From Acidimicrobiia bacterium (GTDB taxonomy: Bacteria > Actinomycetota > Acidimicrobiia > Acidimicrobiales > Aldehydirespiratoraceae), in the NCBI GenBank assembly GCA_022819505.1, contig JAJEHD010000003.1, positions 186,001 through 250,000 of the forward strand: 64,000 nucleotides of DNA. The letters are read 5' to 3'. Under the pieces are notes generated by a model. The model worked only from the letters and a program-made list of their open reading frames with translations. It did not search any database and had not been told where the DNA came from. A program made the position numbers and the translations under genes. Positions 34,547 through 43,349 of this stretch are shown piece by piece. Within the stretch, counting starts at the first letter, position 1, and each line of letters begins with the position of its first letter.

Positions 34547-37467
34547 CAGTACCTCGGGGGAGCAAGCAGCGAGGGATCGGCTGCCTCGCTCAGCAGTTGG
34601 GACATTGCAGGGGCCATCGCCTGGGCTGCGGCCATCGTGCAGGCGATGGGATGCACGACGGCGGTGGTGGTCTCGTCCACGTGGATCCGCCACGGCCACC
34701 GGGCCGCCACCGAGGAGGTGGCCCCGACCAGGGCCAGGCGCGATCCGGGGGTGGTGGCCACCTGGCCGGCCCGCTGGATGAGCAGGTCGTTGCCGGGGCC
34801 GACCACGAGAACGTCGAGGAAGGTGCCGCTGCCGGTTTGGGCGGTGGAGAGGAGTTCCTCCAGCTGGGGGGAGTCGAAGCTGGTGGTGTGGACCCGCTCC
34901 CAGCCGGGGAGGCCTGCGGGGGTGTCGAGCCCGACGGTGATGATGCGGATGTCGCCTGCGAGCGGCGATGAGCCCAGCGTTCCGACCACGGCGTTGAGGA
35001 GGTTCACCGACGGCCCGCCCGGCCCCGACACGATCAGGCAGCCGATCTCCTCGATGTTGAGCAGCAGCGGGCCCTCCACCGTGTCGCCCACCGGGACGAG
35101 GGCGGGGCACAGGGTGGGCCCCTGGGCGGTGGCTTCGAGGTCCTCGGCGGTGACGCCGTACGGCAGCTCCAGCACGTAGCCGCCCGAAGCCGCCTGCCAC
35201 CCGTCGGGTGTGTGGGTCGGCCGGTTCAGCAGGACCTCGAATCCGTAGGTGCCGACCCGCACGGCCAGCACGGCGGGCTTCTCGCGCAACTGCCCGACGG
35301 TGACGGCCCGCAGGTGGCGCATGGCCGCCTCGATGAGGTTGAGCGTGTCGGTGCGGGCGCTCTGGCGGAGCGACTCCTCCATCGGGTCGAGGGCGTCAGG
35401 CCGGTCTCCGCGCCGGCGGCGGATCCGGGAGAGCTGCCACAGCATCATCGCGTCGCCGAGGGCGGTGCCGGCCAGGCCCCGGTTCGACGACGCCACCATG
35501 TCGGCCTCCGGTGCCGGCACGGCGGTCTCGGCGCCGGTGAGCGACGGCATGAAGCTCGGCATGCGGGGCGCCTCGGCCTCCACATACGGGACTTCGGGCT
35601 CCACGGGGCCGAGATCCGGCAGTGCCGGCTCGGGCGCCATGGGTGGGACCGGTTCGTGTGACGGGGGTACGGGTGAGTCGTATGCCGGTGGCTGCTGGTA
35701 GGCGGCTGGTTCGTGGGCTGGGGGTACCGGGGCGTCGTATGCGGGTGGGATCGGTTCGTAAGCCGGTGGGACCGGTCCGTAGGTTGGCGGTACCGGGGAG
35801 TCGTAGCCCGGTGGCTGCTGGTAGGCGGCTGGTTCGTGGGTTGGGGGTGCGGGGGGTTCGTATGCCGGTGGTGGCTGGTATGCCGGCGGGATCGGTTCGT
35901 GGGTTGGGGGCACGGGCGAGTCGTATGCCGGCGGTGGTTCGTATGCGGGTGGGATCGGTTCGTGGGTCGGGGGTGCTGGGGCGTCGTATGCGGGTGGGAT
36001 CGGTTCGTGCGCCGGTGGTGGTTGATAGGCGGCGGGGGCGTGGACTGGTTCGTGTGATGGGGGTACGGGAGAGTCCAACGGAGGTGGAGTGACCGGGGGC
36101 GGTGGCTGGAAGTCGGCAGGCGGAATCGCGGGCGCGACCGCGGGCGCCGGCGGTGGGGCTTGAAAGAAGCCGTCAGGCACCGGCGGCTCGGCAGGCGCGG
36201 GTTCGGGTTCGTGGGCGACTTCGGGGGGCGGTAGGTCGGCGGCCGCGGGTTCGGTGAGGACCTCGCGTGTAGAGGATTCGGTGGGCGCCTCATCGGTGGC
36301 GGCTTCAAACGCGGGTTCGGGTTCGTGGTCGGCCTCGGCCGGAGGCGGCTTCAACGCTGGTTCGGGTTCGTGGGCGACCTCGGATGGAGCTGGTTCGGCC
36401 GCGGGTTCGTCGGCGGTCTCCGGCGCGGGTGGGGGAGGCTCGTCGAATGCTGGCGCGGCCAAATGCTCGACCTGGACGGGTGGCGCTCCGGCCTCGAGCT
36501 GGGCGCCGCCGGTGAGGCCCCTCCAGAACGGGACGACCTCCTCGGGGGTCGGCTCGCGGCCCCAGGCGGTGAACAGGAACTTCTCGGCGAGGGTCCACAG
36601 GTACACCGGGTCTGGCTTGCCCCACGGCAGCGGGTCGCCCGGCAGGGCCAGCGCGGTGCCCACCGGCAGCAGGCTGTCGGCGCTCAGGGCCGACACTCCG
36701 GGACTGGCTGCGTTGAGCGACCGGAGTTCCTCCCAGCGCATCGGCGTGTTGAGGAACTGCGCCGAGATGCTGCGCAGGGTGTCGCCGGCCCGGGTGAAGT
36801 AGTAGGCGCGTACCGGGACGATCATCGGAGGCTCGTCCGGGTCCGGGGCTTCGGTGTCGCTCATCGTGGCAGCGGTGCCGGTCACCGGTGCGTCGCCGGT
36901 GAGCCCGGCGCCGCCGATCACCTCGGCGTCGGCGACCATGTCCTCGGCCACCGGGTCGGGCGGCGGCATCCCGAACGGCTCGTCGACTCCGGCGGCGACG
37001 GGGGCCGGCTGCCACGGCGAGTCCGCCGGCTCGTCGCCGGGCGCCGTCTCGTCGGGGGGCACGACGACTCTCGCGTACTCGTCGGTGAACGGCTCGTCGA
37101 ATATGGGGGGACCGTGGCGGTACCAGGGCTCGTCGGACTCGTTGTCGCCGTTGGCGCGTGAGAGGCCTGCCGGTGAGGCGTCGGCCTCCTCGGCAATGCC
37201 GCGACGCCGTTTGCGCCGTTGCTTACGCATGCCCGTCACCACCAACCACAGGCCGGCGAGCCAGGCGAGCAGGCCGAGTCCCGAGACGACGTCCACCACG
37301 TAGCCGGCCGGGTACGTCCCGTCGCCGATGCGGAAGCGGGCGTCGGCCCACTCCGACGGCAGCGCCGGCTCGGGCGTGCCGAGCAGCAGGACCATCGCCA
37401 CCGGCCCGCCGACCACCACGAGAACGGCGAGCGCATACCAGGCGATCGCCGCGGGCAAGCGCCTCAA
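34546..37467 (-). CDS. large LysM and proline-rich membrane protein
   Basis: The 973-residue protein has two N-terminal membrane segments (about 8-30 and 57-79) followed by a basic stretch (RKQRRKRRRG). A LysM-like domain at about 220-275 (YYFTRAGDTLRSISAQFLN) fits peptidoglycan binding. About 330 residues rich in Pro, Ala, Glu and Tyr follow, including imperfect PPAYEPPP/YDSPVPPTHEP repeats. The C-terminal 250 residues form a globular domain I do not recognise. Similar LysM proteins occur beside Tad loci in actinobacteria. It is the first gene of the transporter operon, next to the TadE-like genes, and may link the two. Confidence 0.75.
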   Translation of the reverse strand: MRRLPAAIAWYALAVLVVVGGPVAMVLLLGTPEPALPSEWADARFRIGDGTYPAGYVVDVVSGLGLLAWLAGLWLVVTGMRKQRRKRRRGIAEEADASPAGLSRANGDNESDEPWYRHGPPIFDEPFTDEYARVVVPPDETAPGDEPADSPWQPAPVAAGVDEPFGMPPPDPVAEDMVADAEVIGGAGLTGDAPVTGTAATMSDTEAPDPDEPPMIVPVRAYYFTRAGDTLRSISAQFLNTPMRWEELRSLNAASPGVSALSADSLLPVGTALALPGDPLPWGKPDPVYLWTLAEKFLFTAWGREPTPEEVVPFWRGLTGGAQLEAGAPPVQVEHLAAPAFDEPPPPAPETADEPAAEPAPSEVAHEPEPALKPPPAEADHEPEPAFEAATDEAPTESSTREVLTEPAAADLPPPEVAHEPEPAPAEPPVPDGFFQAPPPAPAVAPAIPPADFQPPPPVTPPPLDSPVPPSHEPVHAPAAYQPPPAHEPIPPAYDAPAPPTHEPIPPAYEPPPAYDSPVPPTHEPIPPAYQPPPAYEPPAPPTHEPAAYQQPPGYDSPVPPTYGPVPPAYEPIPPAYDAPVPPAHEPAAYQQPPAYDSPVPPSHEPVPPMAPEPALPDLGPVEPEVPYVEAEAPRMPSFMPSLTGAETAVPAPEADMVASSNRGLAGTALGDAMMLWQLSRIRRRRGDRPDALDPMEESLRQSARTDTLNLIEAAMRHLRAVTVGQLREKPAVLAVRVGTYGFEVLLNRPTHTPDGWQAASGGYVLELPYGVTAEDLEATAQGPTLCPALVPVGDTVEGPLLLNIEEIGCLIVSGPGGPSVNLLNAVVGTLGSSPLAGDIRIITVGLDTPAGLPGWERVHTTSFDSPQLEELLSTAQTGSGTFLDVLVVGPGNDLLIQRAGQVATTPGSRLALVGATSSVAARWPWRIHVDETTTAVVHPIACTMAAAQAMAPAMSQLLSEAADPSLLAPPRY
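35640..36085. repeat. degenerate in-gene repeats encoding Pro/Tyr-rich peptide
   Basis: Units built from codons for YDSPVPPTHEP, PPAYEPPP and EPAAYQQPP recur many times within the LysM protein gene. The repeats are direct and imperfect, so unit number may vary between strains. Confidence 0.8.
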
Positions 37468-37624
37468 TGGAGGGCACCGAACAGGGGTGTTGCCGATGGG
37501 CGCTCAGGCGTCGTGCCGAGCCCAGGGGGGAGGTTGGACACGGGCGGCGATTCTACAGGTCTGGTTAGTTCTTCAACTGTGAAAAGTGGCTCTTTTTTGA
37601 CTGTTACAAACAAATCTGAAACTG
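37468..37624. other. AT-rich intergenic region before the LysM gene
   Basis: The stretch 37560-37625 is strikingly AT-rich for this genome (TTAGTTCTTCAACTGTG, a run of six T, TGTTACAAACAAATC). It lies between the last TadE-like stop and the LysM gene start, both on the minus strand, and probably holds the operon promoter. I could not fix a clear -35/-10 pair. Confidence 0.4.
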
Positions 37625-38119
37625 CTAGGTCAGAGGGCACTCCCCGAGGTAGTGCAGAGTGCTCAGCTCGTCGCTGGGCAGCACCAGACGAGCCTCAGCC
37701 GCCCCCACCGCCTCGATCGGCTGCCGGGGCCGCGCGATTCCCAGCGCGGACCGGAAGATGTAGCCAGTGAGCACTGTCACCTGCACCCGGCTGCCGACGC
37801 AGTCCATGAAGGCCACGTGGATGTCCTGGCCGTAGATCAGCCGGGTCCTCGACATGCGGTCCTCGGCTGCTTGGCGGGCCTGATCGAGCGTTCCCCCGCT
37901 GGCGATGGTCGAGGCCGCCACCCGGGCGGCCTCGTTGGCAGCGTGGAGCGCGTCCTGGCGGGCCGCGGTGAGTCGGGGCGCGTCGTAGGCGATGCCGCCG
38001 AACAACAGGAGTGCCGACGCGATGACGGCGATGAAGATGGCGTAGTCGCCCCGCTGGTCGTCGGCCTTGGCTCGCCAGCGGGACGGCTTGGAGGGCGTCG
38101 CTGCGGTTCCTGGAGTCAT
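37625..38119 (-). CDS. TadE/TadG-like pilus-associated protein
   Basis: The 164-residue protein has a basic N-terminus, the junction DDQRG-DYAIFIAVIASALLLFGGIAYD that looks like a prepilin-type cleavage site followed by a membrane helix, then ARQDALHAANEAARVAAST, typical of TadE/TadG proteins, and a C-terminal soluble part. Its ATG overlaps the upstream stop (TGATG). It lacks the usual Glu five residues after the cleavage glycine. Probably a pseudopilin or Tad assembly protein at the membrane. Confidence 0.75.
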   Translation of the reverse strand: MTPGTAATPSKPSRWRAKADDQRGDYAIFIAVIASALLLFGGIAYDAPRLTAARQDALHAANEAARVAASTIASGGTLDQARQAAEDRMSRTRLIYGQDIHVAFMDCVGSRVQVTVLTGYIFRSALGIARPRQPIEAVGAAEARLVLPSDELSTLHYLGECPLT

Positions 38120-38655
38120 CACGCACCCGGCCGGAAGCGGTAGGGATCCACGGTCGCCACCCCTTCCGCTGTGCGGTCGGCGTCGAGACCGGGGATGCCG
38201 TAACCGCCCAGGATCTGGGGCGGGATCCGGCAGGTCACGAACACGTGCACCGTCCCGCCGGGCGGAACGGCTCTGTAGTTGCCGCTGGCGTCGGGATCGT
38301 TGGGCACGTGGTTGCCGTTCACATCTATGAAGACGACCTCGCTGCTGCCCACGAAGTTGTTGTTGCAGTGGACCTGATTGAACGTGTTGGCTGCCTCTGC
38401 GGCGCTGAGGCTGGCCATGGCCACTTCCTCGGCGCCGTCGGGTCCGCCGGTGTGGTAGCAGCACAGCGAGGCGGTGCGGGCCGCCCGGTTGGCGGCGGCC
38501 TGGACGCCCTGCTCGATGCGGGCAGCTTCCGACAGCATCTGCAGGCAGACGATCATCAGCATCAGCATCGGGAAGATGATCGCCACCCCGATGGCCGTGC
38601 CGGAGCCGAACTCGTTGCCCCGGATTCGTCCCGGTTCGCGCTTCAGCATCGCCAT
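38119..38655 (-). CDS. TadE-like pilus-associated protein
   Basis: The 178-residue protein has RGNEFGSGTAIGVAIIFPML at its N-terminus: a cleavage-like glycine then a membrane helix, followed by RIEQGVQAAANRAARTAS, the TadE pattern. Three cysteines occur in the middle (CCYH, HCNN) and one later. It overlaps the gene upstream (38643) by 13 bases and the next one by one base, so three TadE-like genes are coupled. Confidence 0.78.
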   Translation of the reverse strand: MAMLKREPGRIRGNEFGSGTAIGVAIIFPMLMLMIVCLQMLSEAARIEQGVQAAANRAARTASLCCYHTGGPDGAEEVAMASLSAAEAANTFNQVHCNNNFVGSSEVVFIDVNGNHVPNDPDASGNYRAVPPGGTVHVFVTCRIPPQILGGYGIPGLDADRTAEGVATVDPYRFRPGA

Positions 38656-39122
38656 ATGTCGGTGCCGGTGAGCTCGGTGACCGGCACGTCGTCGAGGGGA
38701 CCGCAGGCCTGACCGGTGAACTCCAGTCCGCCGAGGATCGGTGAGATGGTCCCCCCGAACACGAGCGCGGTGACCGATCCCCGCTCGGCCTCAACCGCGA
38801 CCGCTGGGGGCCGGGTCTCGATGATCGAGCTCTTGGCGCCCGCGATCGCGATCCGTGCCGCCAGGATCCCCTCGCACTGGCGAGCGGTCTCCGTCGTGGT
38901 GGTGTCGCCGTCGCATTCCTGTGGACCGGGGCCAGCCGCCTGCGCAGCCGCCACCGCCGCATCAGCCGCCGACTGGACCGCCATCCGGCCCATCCCCACG
39001 ATCACAACATGGACACCGATAAGGATGGTGAAGAACACCCCAAGAAAGAGGATCGCAACAGAAAGCGCCTCCCCCCGCTCGTCCTTGCTGGGCGGCAGCA
39101 CCTGTTGGTGACCATCGAACAT
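38643..39122 (-). CDS. TadE/TadF-like pilus-associated protein
   Basis: From ATG 39122 the protein is about 159 residues: a short charged leader, DERGEALSVAILFLGVFFTILIGVHV as cleavage-like glycine plus membrane helix, then AVQSAADAAVAAAQAAG, again the TadE/F pattern. The frame is open to 39218, but the earlier start has no typical site. The 240 bases upstream to the next gene hold no other gene that I can see. Confidence 0.75.
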   Translation of the reverse strand: MFDGHQQVLPPSKDERGEALSVAILFLGVFFTILIGVHVVIVGMGRMAVQSAADAAVAAAQAAGPGPQECDGDTTTTETARQCEGILAARIAIAGAKSSIIETRPPAVAVEAERGSVTALVFGGTISPILGGLEFTGQACGPLDDVPVTELTGTDIWRC

Positions 39123-39362
39123 CGGGTGCTCTCGGATTGCAGACGGTCCGTCACGCCTCCACATCGGCCTGCCCGAGCGCGCTCTATGCGTTGTTGAGTC
39201 TCTGTGAGGAGGACTCAAATCGCCCCCATCCTCAGAGTGAGGCCCGCGGTGCGCCGCCCCAGGCTCGAGGTCTAGCCCAGGACCTCGCTTCTGCGGTCAG
39301 AAGCTAAGCGCGGTTACCGTCGTTGTCCGTTGCGGTCTGAGCTGGATTCGTGTGAGTGTCAG
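39123..39362. other. intergenic region, no gene seen
   Basis: Between the pilin-like gene and the first TadE-like gene. It contains short inverted repeats (for example CGAGGTCTAGCCCAGGACCTCG near 39268, an 8-bp stem) that could terminate the pilin-like transcript, but no clear T-run and no open frame of note. Confidence 0.35.
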
Positions 39363-39680
39363 CTAGGTGCACTCTTGACCGCCAGAACTCGACGACCAAG
39401 TGAAGCCAGCGGCTTCACACAGTGCGGAGTTGCCGTAGTCGCCTGCTGTCCGCGTAATCTGCTGTTCCTCAATGTCATCGACTGCCTCGCCACCGCGGGT
39501 GATCAGCACAGCGGAGACGCCTCCGGCGATGGCGAGTAGAACGACCATTACGATCACGGTTTGGAGCGCGATGCCTCGCGCATCAACGACCAGCGTGGGC
39601 AACTTGTCGCGGCGTGCCAAGAAGTAGATAACTCCGGCAATGACTGGGATTGTCAGGGAGACGATGCCGACGGTGAGCAT
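39363..39680 (-). CDS. small pilin-like membrane protein
   Basis: The 105-residue protein has an N-terminal membrane helix (LTVGIVSLTIPVIAGVIYFL), the loop RRDKLPTLVVDARG, a second helix IALQTVIVMVVLLAIAGGVS and a short tail with two cysteines. The RG followed by a hydrophobic helix looks like a prepilin cleavage site, with Gln-Thr where Flp pilins have Glu-Tyr. It may be the major pilin-like subunit of this Tad system. The ATG at 39680 follows a purine-rich site; an extended -10 lies 78 bases upstream. Confidence 0.6.
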   Translation of the reverse strand: MLTVGIVSLTIPVIAGVIYFLARRDKLPTLVVDARGIALQTVIVMVVLLAIAGGVSAVLITRGGEAVDDIEEQQITRTAGDYGNSALCEAAGFTWSSSSGGQECT

Positions 39681-39757
39681 GGGGGAGGACTTCCTTGAAG
39701 GAGGGGGATATGGAGAACTGGCCGGTGGACCGGCCGGGACCATACAGGCCGCAATAC

Positions 39758-39766
39758 AGTATACCA
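39758..39766 (-). promoter_or_regulatory. extended -10 element before the pilin-like gene
   Basis: On the minus strand this reads TGG-TATACT, a TGn extended -10, inside a locally AT-rich stretch (TTATTGGCAATAAACG upstream). No good -35 lies at standard distance, as expected for extended -10 promoters. Confidence 0.4.
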
Positions 39767-39825
39767 ACCCGTTTATTGCCAATAACTGAAACCGAAGAAC
39801 TAGACGGACTGGCTCACAGGTGCAT

Positions 39826-41997
39826 CTAACTCCCGCGACGCGGCACAGTGCGACGCAACTTCGCTGCCGCCGCGTGGGCCCATTCGTCCACGGTGTCGGC
39901 AAACATGTTCACCGCGTAGACGGCAGGGCGTGAACGGTCGGGGACCGAGTCCCAGCCCCGGCGGCGGTTGCCGATCGAGAGCCCTGATGCGGCTAGCAAT
40001 GCTGCGCCCGAGGCAATCGCGGCAGAAGCGTCTACCGCAGCCGGCACATCCCAGCGCAACTCCGTCGTGCCCGGCTCCGCCCACACGACAAGGTGCCCGG
40101 GGCCCCCCTTTAGGACCGGCGCACCGTTCTCGGTCTGCCAGTAGGGATCCCACGGGACGCGGATCCAAGCCCATCCGGGTTGTTGTGCCGTGAGGGTGAG
40201 CCTGTCCCGCGCAGTGCGCAGCGACAAGCCCGATGCGGCCTGGTTGGCTGGGCGCGTCCGATCCTCGCTGTTTCGGGCTCCGAGGACCGGAATGGGTGAG
40301 AACGGGGGGTTCGCATCCGCGCTGGTACGCGAGGCCAAGGCGACCCACCAATGGGCTGCCGCTCCGTGCCAGGCGTCTTCGGACATGTGGGTTGCCACCG
40401 TGACACCCTCGGCCCTTGAGACTGGCAGTTCGGTGACTGAAGGGTTGCCGTCGGCGTCGCAGGTCGCAAGCCAGCGAGCGCCGAGCGCTGTTTTCGCCGT
40501 CGGGCTCTCCAGTGAGGGGCGTCCTACGGCCTGCCAGGCCTCGAACCAGTGAGGCCGGCTTGCCTGTGACTCGGTCCAGTGGCCCCCGCGCAGGCCGATC
40601 TCAGCGGCTAGGAACTCCGCGGTCGCGCTGGTTTCTCGATACAGACCGAACAGGGGCCTGATGCGGCCCTCGGTCTCGGCCGTCGTTTCCCAAGGATCGC
40701 CCCATGCACATTGCTCAACCTCGCCTGCCGCGGTGTGGTACAGGTCGTCCAAGTAGACGAGTCCGGCCGCGTGCACGCCGGATTCTGCGGCAGCCGCTGC
40801 CATGGGTGTGATCGGCTCGGGGTCGGTCGGCACAGGATTGCGGATCTGACCCCACAGTGGTACCAGCAGCAGGATGGCTGCCCAGGCGAGTCCGCCTCCC
40901 CAGGCCCAAGTCCGCTGAGGCTTCAGCATCAGCCAGATGGCCAATGCCAGCACTTCCAACCTGAGCGTGACCACCGCGAACACGATGAGCACAGCGCTTG
41001 CCACGACGGTCCAAGCGGGCCGAACCGACGGGATCGTCCTCGGTGGTTCCCGGGCTGCTAGTCCTGCTGCGGCCATCGCTGCAACCAGGACCGACATCTC
41101 GAGCCAGCGCTCAGATCGCAAGTAGCCGAACAGATCGCCGAGCACTGTGGCTCCCAGTCCGGACATGGCGGCGAGAGCCAGGCGTCGCCAAGGGCCTCTT
41201 CCGAGGCGGCTCGCCCAGGCCGCGGCCACGCCGAGTGCCGCCAGAACGACTGCCTGCCATGCACCGCCTGCATCCAGAGATCGGTGCAGCGGCACGTCCC
41301 AGCGAACGAGACGGCTCCAGCCGGCCACGAAGGGCACGAGCCACCAGGCCGATACCGCTAAGGCAGCACTGGCCGAAGTGGCGCACCAGCGGAGCGCCCG
41401 TCCGAGGGAGGCTCCGCTTGAAGCCAGCAGCGCAACCCACACCACGGCCACGCCTGGAATGACGGTGGCGTTGAAGAGCCCCGCGACCCCGAGGACAACA
41501 CCAGCCGTCACGGGGCGACGGCACCTCGCCGGGTGGGCAGCCGCAAAGAGCCCAAGCACGGTGGCGAACATGGCGGGCCACGATCCGAAGAACGTGCGGT
41601 TCGAGTGGAAGCCCGAGAGGACCCAGTGCATGTTGCCTGAGAGCGCGGTCATTACAAGAACACCGGCTACGGCGGCGCGTTGCCCTCGAGGGGAGCAGCC
41701 CACGGCCCGGGCCAGCCTGAGTGCTCCCCACGGCAGCAGCACCAAGAGCCCGATGGCTACCGCCGCCATCTGGCCGTGTACCGGATGGGTGAAGCGCATC
41801 CAGGCGTGGCCCAGCGGCGGGTAGTTGACGCCGATGGCCTGCCCGCCGTAGAACCAGTCCGACCAGCCTCGCCAGTCCCACCACGGCAGCGTCCGGAGCC
41901 ACTCTGCGGCTGCGGCGTGGCCGATCATGTCACCGCCAGGAGCCCGGCCGCCGTTGGCGATGACAACCCACCAGCTCACACCCACCATGGCGGCCAC
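39826..41997 (-). CDS. large multi-pass membrane protein, GT-C glycosyltransferase-like
   Basis: The protein of at least 723 residues has roughly ten to twelve membrane segments and a large C-terminal soluble part with another helix near the end. An early loop with an acidic residue (GGDMIGHAAAAEWLR) and NYPPLGHAWMRF resemble GT-C glycosyltransferases that use lipid-linked sugars. GTG 41997 is the first canonical start, but in-frame coding-like sequence rich in Asp, Pro and Glu continues upstream to a TAG near 42160 with no ATG, GTG or TTG, so the true start may be a rare codon. The gene lies within the Tad region; a role in glycosylating surface proteins is possible but unproven. Confidence 0.6.
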   Translation of the reverse strand: MAAMVGVSWWVVIANGGRAPGGDMIGHAAAAEWLRTLPWWDWRGWSDWFYGGQAIGVNYPPLGHAWMRFTHPVHGQMAAVAIGLLVLLPWGALRLARAVGCSPRGQRAAVAGVLVMTALSGNMHWVLSGFHSNRTFFGSWPAMFATVLGLFAAAHPARCRRPVTAGVVLGVAGLFNATVIPGVAVVWVALLASSGASLGRALRWCATSASAALAVSAWWLVPFVAGWSRLVRWDVPLHRSLDAGGAWQAVVLAALGVAAAWASRLGRGPWRRLALAAMSGLGATVLGDLFGYLRSERWLEMSVLVAAMAAAGLAAREPPRTIPSVRPAWTVVASAVLIVFAVVTLRLEVLALAIWLMLKPQRTWAWGGGLAWAAILLLVPLWGQIRNPVPTDPEPITPMAAAAAESGVHAAGLVYLDDLYHTAAGEVEQCAWGDPWETTAETEGRIRPLFGLYRETSATAEFLAAEIGLRGGHWTESQASRPHWFEAWQAVGRPSLESPTAKTALGARWLATCDADGNPSVTELPVSRAEGVTVATHMSEDAWHGAAAHWWVALASRTSADANPPFSPIPVLGARNSEDRTRPANQAASGLSLRTARDRLTLTAQQPGWAWIRVPWDPYWQTENGAPVLKGGPGHLVVWAEPGTTELRWDVPAAVDASAAIASGAALLAASGLSIGNRRRGWDSVPDRSRPAVYAVNMFADTVDEWAHAAAAKLRRTVPRRGS

Positions 41998-42278
41998 CGC
42001 ACTGCCGGCGGCCAGCCAGACCGCGGCGAGCCGGCCTCGCTGGGTGGCGGCGTCCTCGACCTCGGGGTCGTCTGGGGACGGCGAGGTGTCGGCGGGGACG
42101 CCGGCGGGGGAGGGGTCGGTCAGGTACTCAACGTCGGCGTCGATGGCCGGGCAGGCTAGCTAGATACAGAAGCGAACAACCCGCCTGTTTCGCCTATGAC
42201 TTCCAAGCCAGTCCCCACCGAGCCTCGGAGGCGTGAGGCTGGGACGGGGTGGCGGGTCGATGTGGCTTGTGTGTCGGG
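41998..42278. other. region before the GT-C-like gene: unassigned N-terminal extension and short hairpin
   Basis: Minus-strand bases 41998-42160 extend the GT-C frame without a canonical start. A small hairpin AGCCTC-N8-GAGGCT lies near 42220-42240, just after the coiled-coil gene at 42279, and may terminate it. No other gene is seen. Confidence 0.4.
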
Positions 42279-42638
42279 CTACGGCTCGGGGCGTTCGACG
42301 GGGACGGCGGGGTCCGGCGTCAGCAGCCGCCCGGCGAGCGCGGCGTCGACCTCGTTGGTCATGTTCAGGGCTGCGATCAGAGCGGTTAGTTGCAGAGCAA
42401 GATTGTCGACCTTCTGGTCAAGCTCGTCGAACCTCTCATCCACGGCTGCGAATTTGTCGTCTATTGAGTTGAACTCGTAGACGAGCATGGCGCCGAGTGC
42501 CCCGCCCAAAACGATCACGGCCGCGGTGAGCGCGGCCACGAGCGCGTTGGCCGTCCAAGACTTCGTGGGCTGGGCGGCGGCGCCCGTGGCGGCCTCATGG
42601 GATGCGGGCGGCTGGATGGTGTCGGGTGTATCGGTCAT
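42279..42638 (-). CDS. short membrane-anchored coiled-coil protein (array member 1)
   Basis: The 119-residue protein has a polar N-terminus, a membrane helix (ALVAALTAAVIVLGGALGAM), then a heptad-patterned stalk (FNSIDDKFAAVDERFDELDQ) and a C-terminal block LALQLTALIAALNMTNEVDA. The block and anchor recur in three neighbouring genes, so this is one paralogue of a local family. It starts 11 bases after the stop of array member 2 and shares its promoter. No known family is recognised; a cytoplasmic-tail/anchor/stalk arrangement is clear. Confidence 0.7.
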   Translation of the reverse strand: MTDTPDTIQPPASHEAATGAAAQPTKSWTANALVAALTAAVIVLGGALGAMLVYEFNSIDDKFAAVDERFDELDQKVDNLALQLTALIAALNMTNEVDAALAGRLLTPDPAVPVERPEP

Positions 42639-42649
42639 GGCGGTGCGAC

Positions 42650-43153
42650 CTATGGCTCGCCGCTGTGGGACTCGGCGGGGACGGCGGCGTCGGGGGCCAG
42701 CAGCCGGCCATCGAGCGCGGCGTCCACTTCGGTGCGGGCGTTCAACACGGCGACTAGCACCGCCAGGGTGCGAGCGATCTCGGCCTGGCCCGCCTCCAAC
42801 GAGTCGAACCTGTCGTCGATGTCCGCCTCAAGGCTTAGGAACCGGGCGTCCACGGCTGTGAACCTGTCGTTGACCGCGGCGAACCTGGCGTTGGTGGTGT
42901 ACAGCGAATAGCCGAGCAGCAGCACGATCATCGGGCCGAAGATGGCCACCATGAGGTTGTCGGCGGCCGCGGCTCTCAGCCTTCCCGCGGCGCTGCGTGG
43001 TCTCGACGCGGCGGGCTCTGCCGAAGCTGCGGGGTGATGGGCGGGTGCGTTCTCGGGTTCGGGCGCGGCTGGGTCCCCCGGATCGGGTGGGTTGGGATCG
43101 GAGGGGTGAGGATGGGTCATCGCGGCATGGGGATGGGACGGGGTGGCGGTCAC
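42650..43153 (-). CDS. short membrane-anchored coiled-coil protein (array member 2)
   Basis: The 167-residue protein has a His/Pro/Ala-rich N-terminus (MTATPSHPHAAMTHPHPSDP), a membrane helix (NLMVAIFGPMIVLLLGYSLY), a stalk with RFAAVNDRFTAVDARF units and the conserved end LAVLVAVLNARTEVDAAL. Its first 95 or so residues are nearly identical to those of array member 4. GTG 43153 follows AGGAG. A strong promoter lies at 43251-43279. Confidence 0.72.
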   Translation of the reverse strand: MTATPSHPHAAMTHPHPSDPNPPDPGDPAAPEPENAPAHHPAASAEPAASRPRSAAGRLRAAAADNLMVAIFGPMIVLLLGYSLYTTNARFAAVNDRFTAVDARFLSLEADIDDRFDSLEAGQAEIARTLAVLVAVLNARTEVDAALDGRLLAPDAAVPAESHSGEP

Positions 43154-43250
43154 GGAGAACTCCTGTGCGGGTTGGTGACGGCTCGGGAGAAGGCGTCAGC
43201 ACGGATGATTAGGCATGCCGTCGATGCCCGGCAGCGAAGCTCTGCTCAGA

Positions 43251-43279
43251 ATAGTAACTGACAGTGAATCTTGTGTCAA
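43251..43279 (-). promoter_or_regulatory. promoter of array members 2 and 1, with conserved 5' leader
   Basis: On the minus strand TTGACA, a 17-base spacer and TACTAT form a near-consensus sigma-70 promoter. An inverted repeat TGACA-N10-TGTCA overlaps the -35 and spacer and is a candidate operator. The leader to the GTG at 43153 contains a six-codon frame (MPNHPC, 43196-43216, no clear ribosome site). The same promoter and leader occur at 43934 and 45819. Confidence 0.75.
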
Positions 43280-43349
43280 CCAGAGCCAACCAGCTACAGC
43301 CCCGTCAGGGTGGCAGCATCGAGGCTGCGCCCGGGACGGTGGCGGTGGT

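Noticed and set aside
35640..36085. Possible CRISPR or satellite array in repeat-rich DNA
   Set aside because: The repeats are in frame, degenerate and encode Pro/Tyr-rich peptide; no regular spacers.
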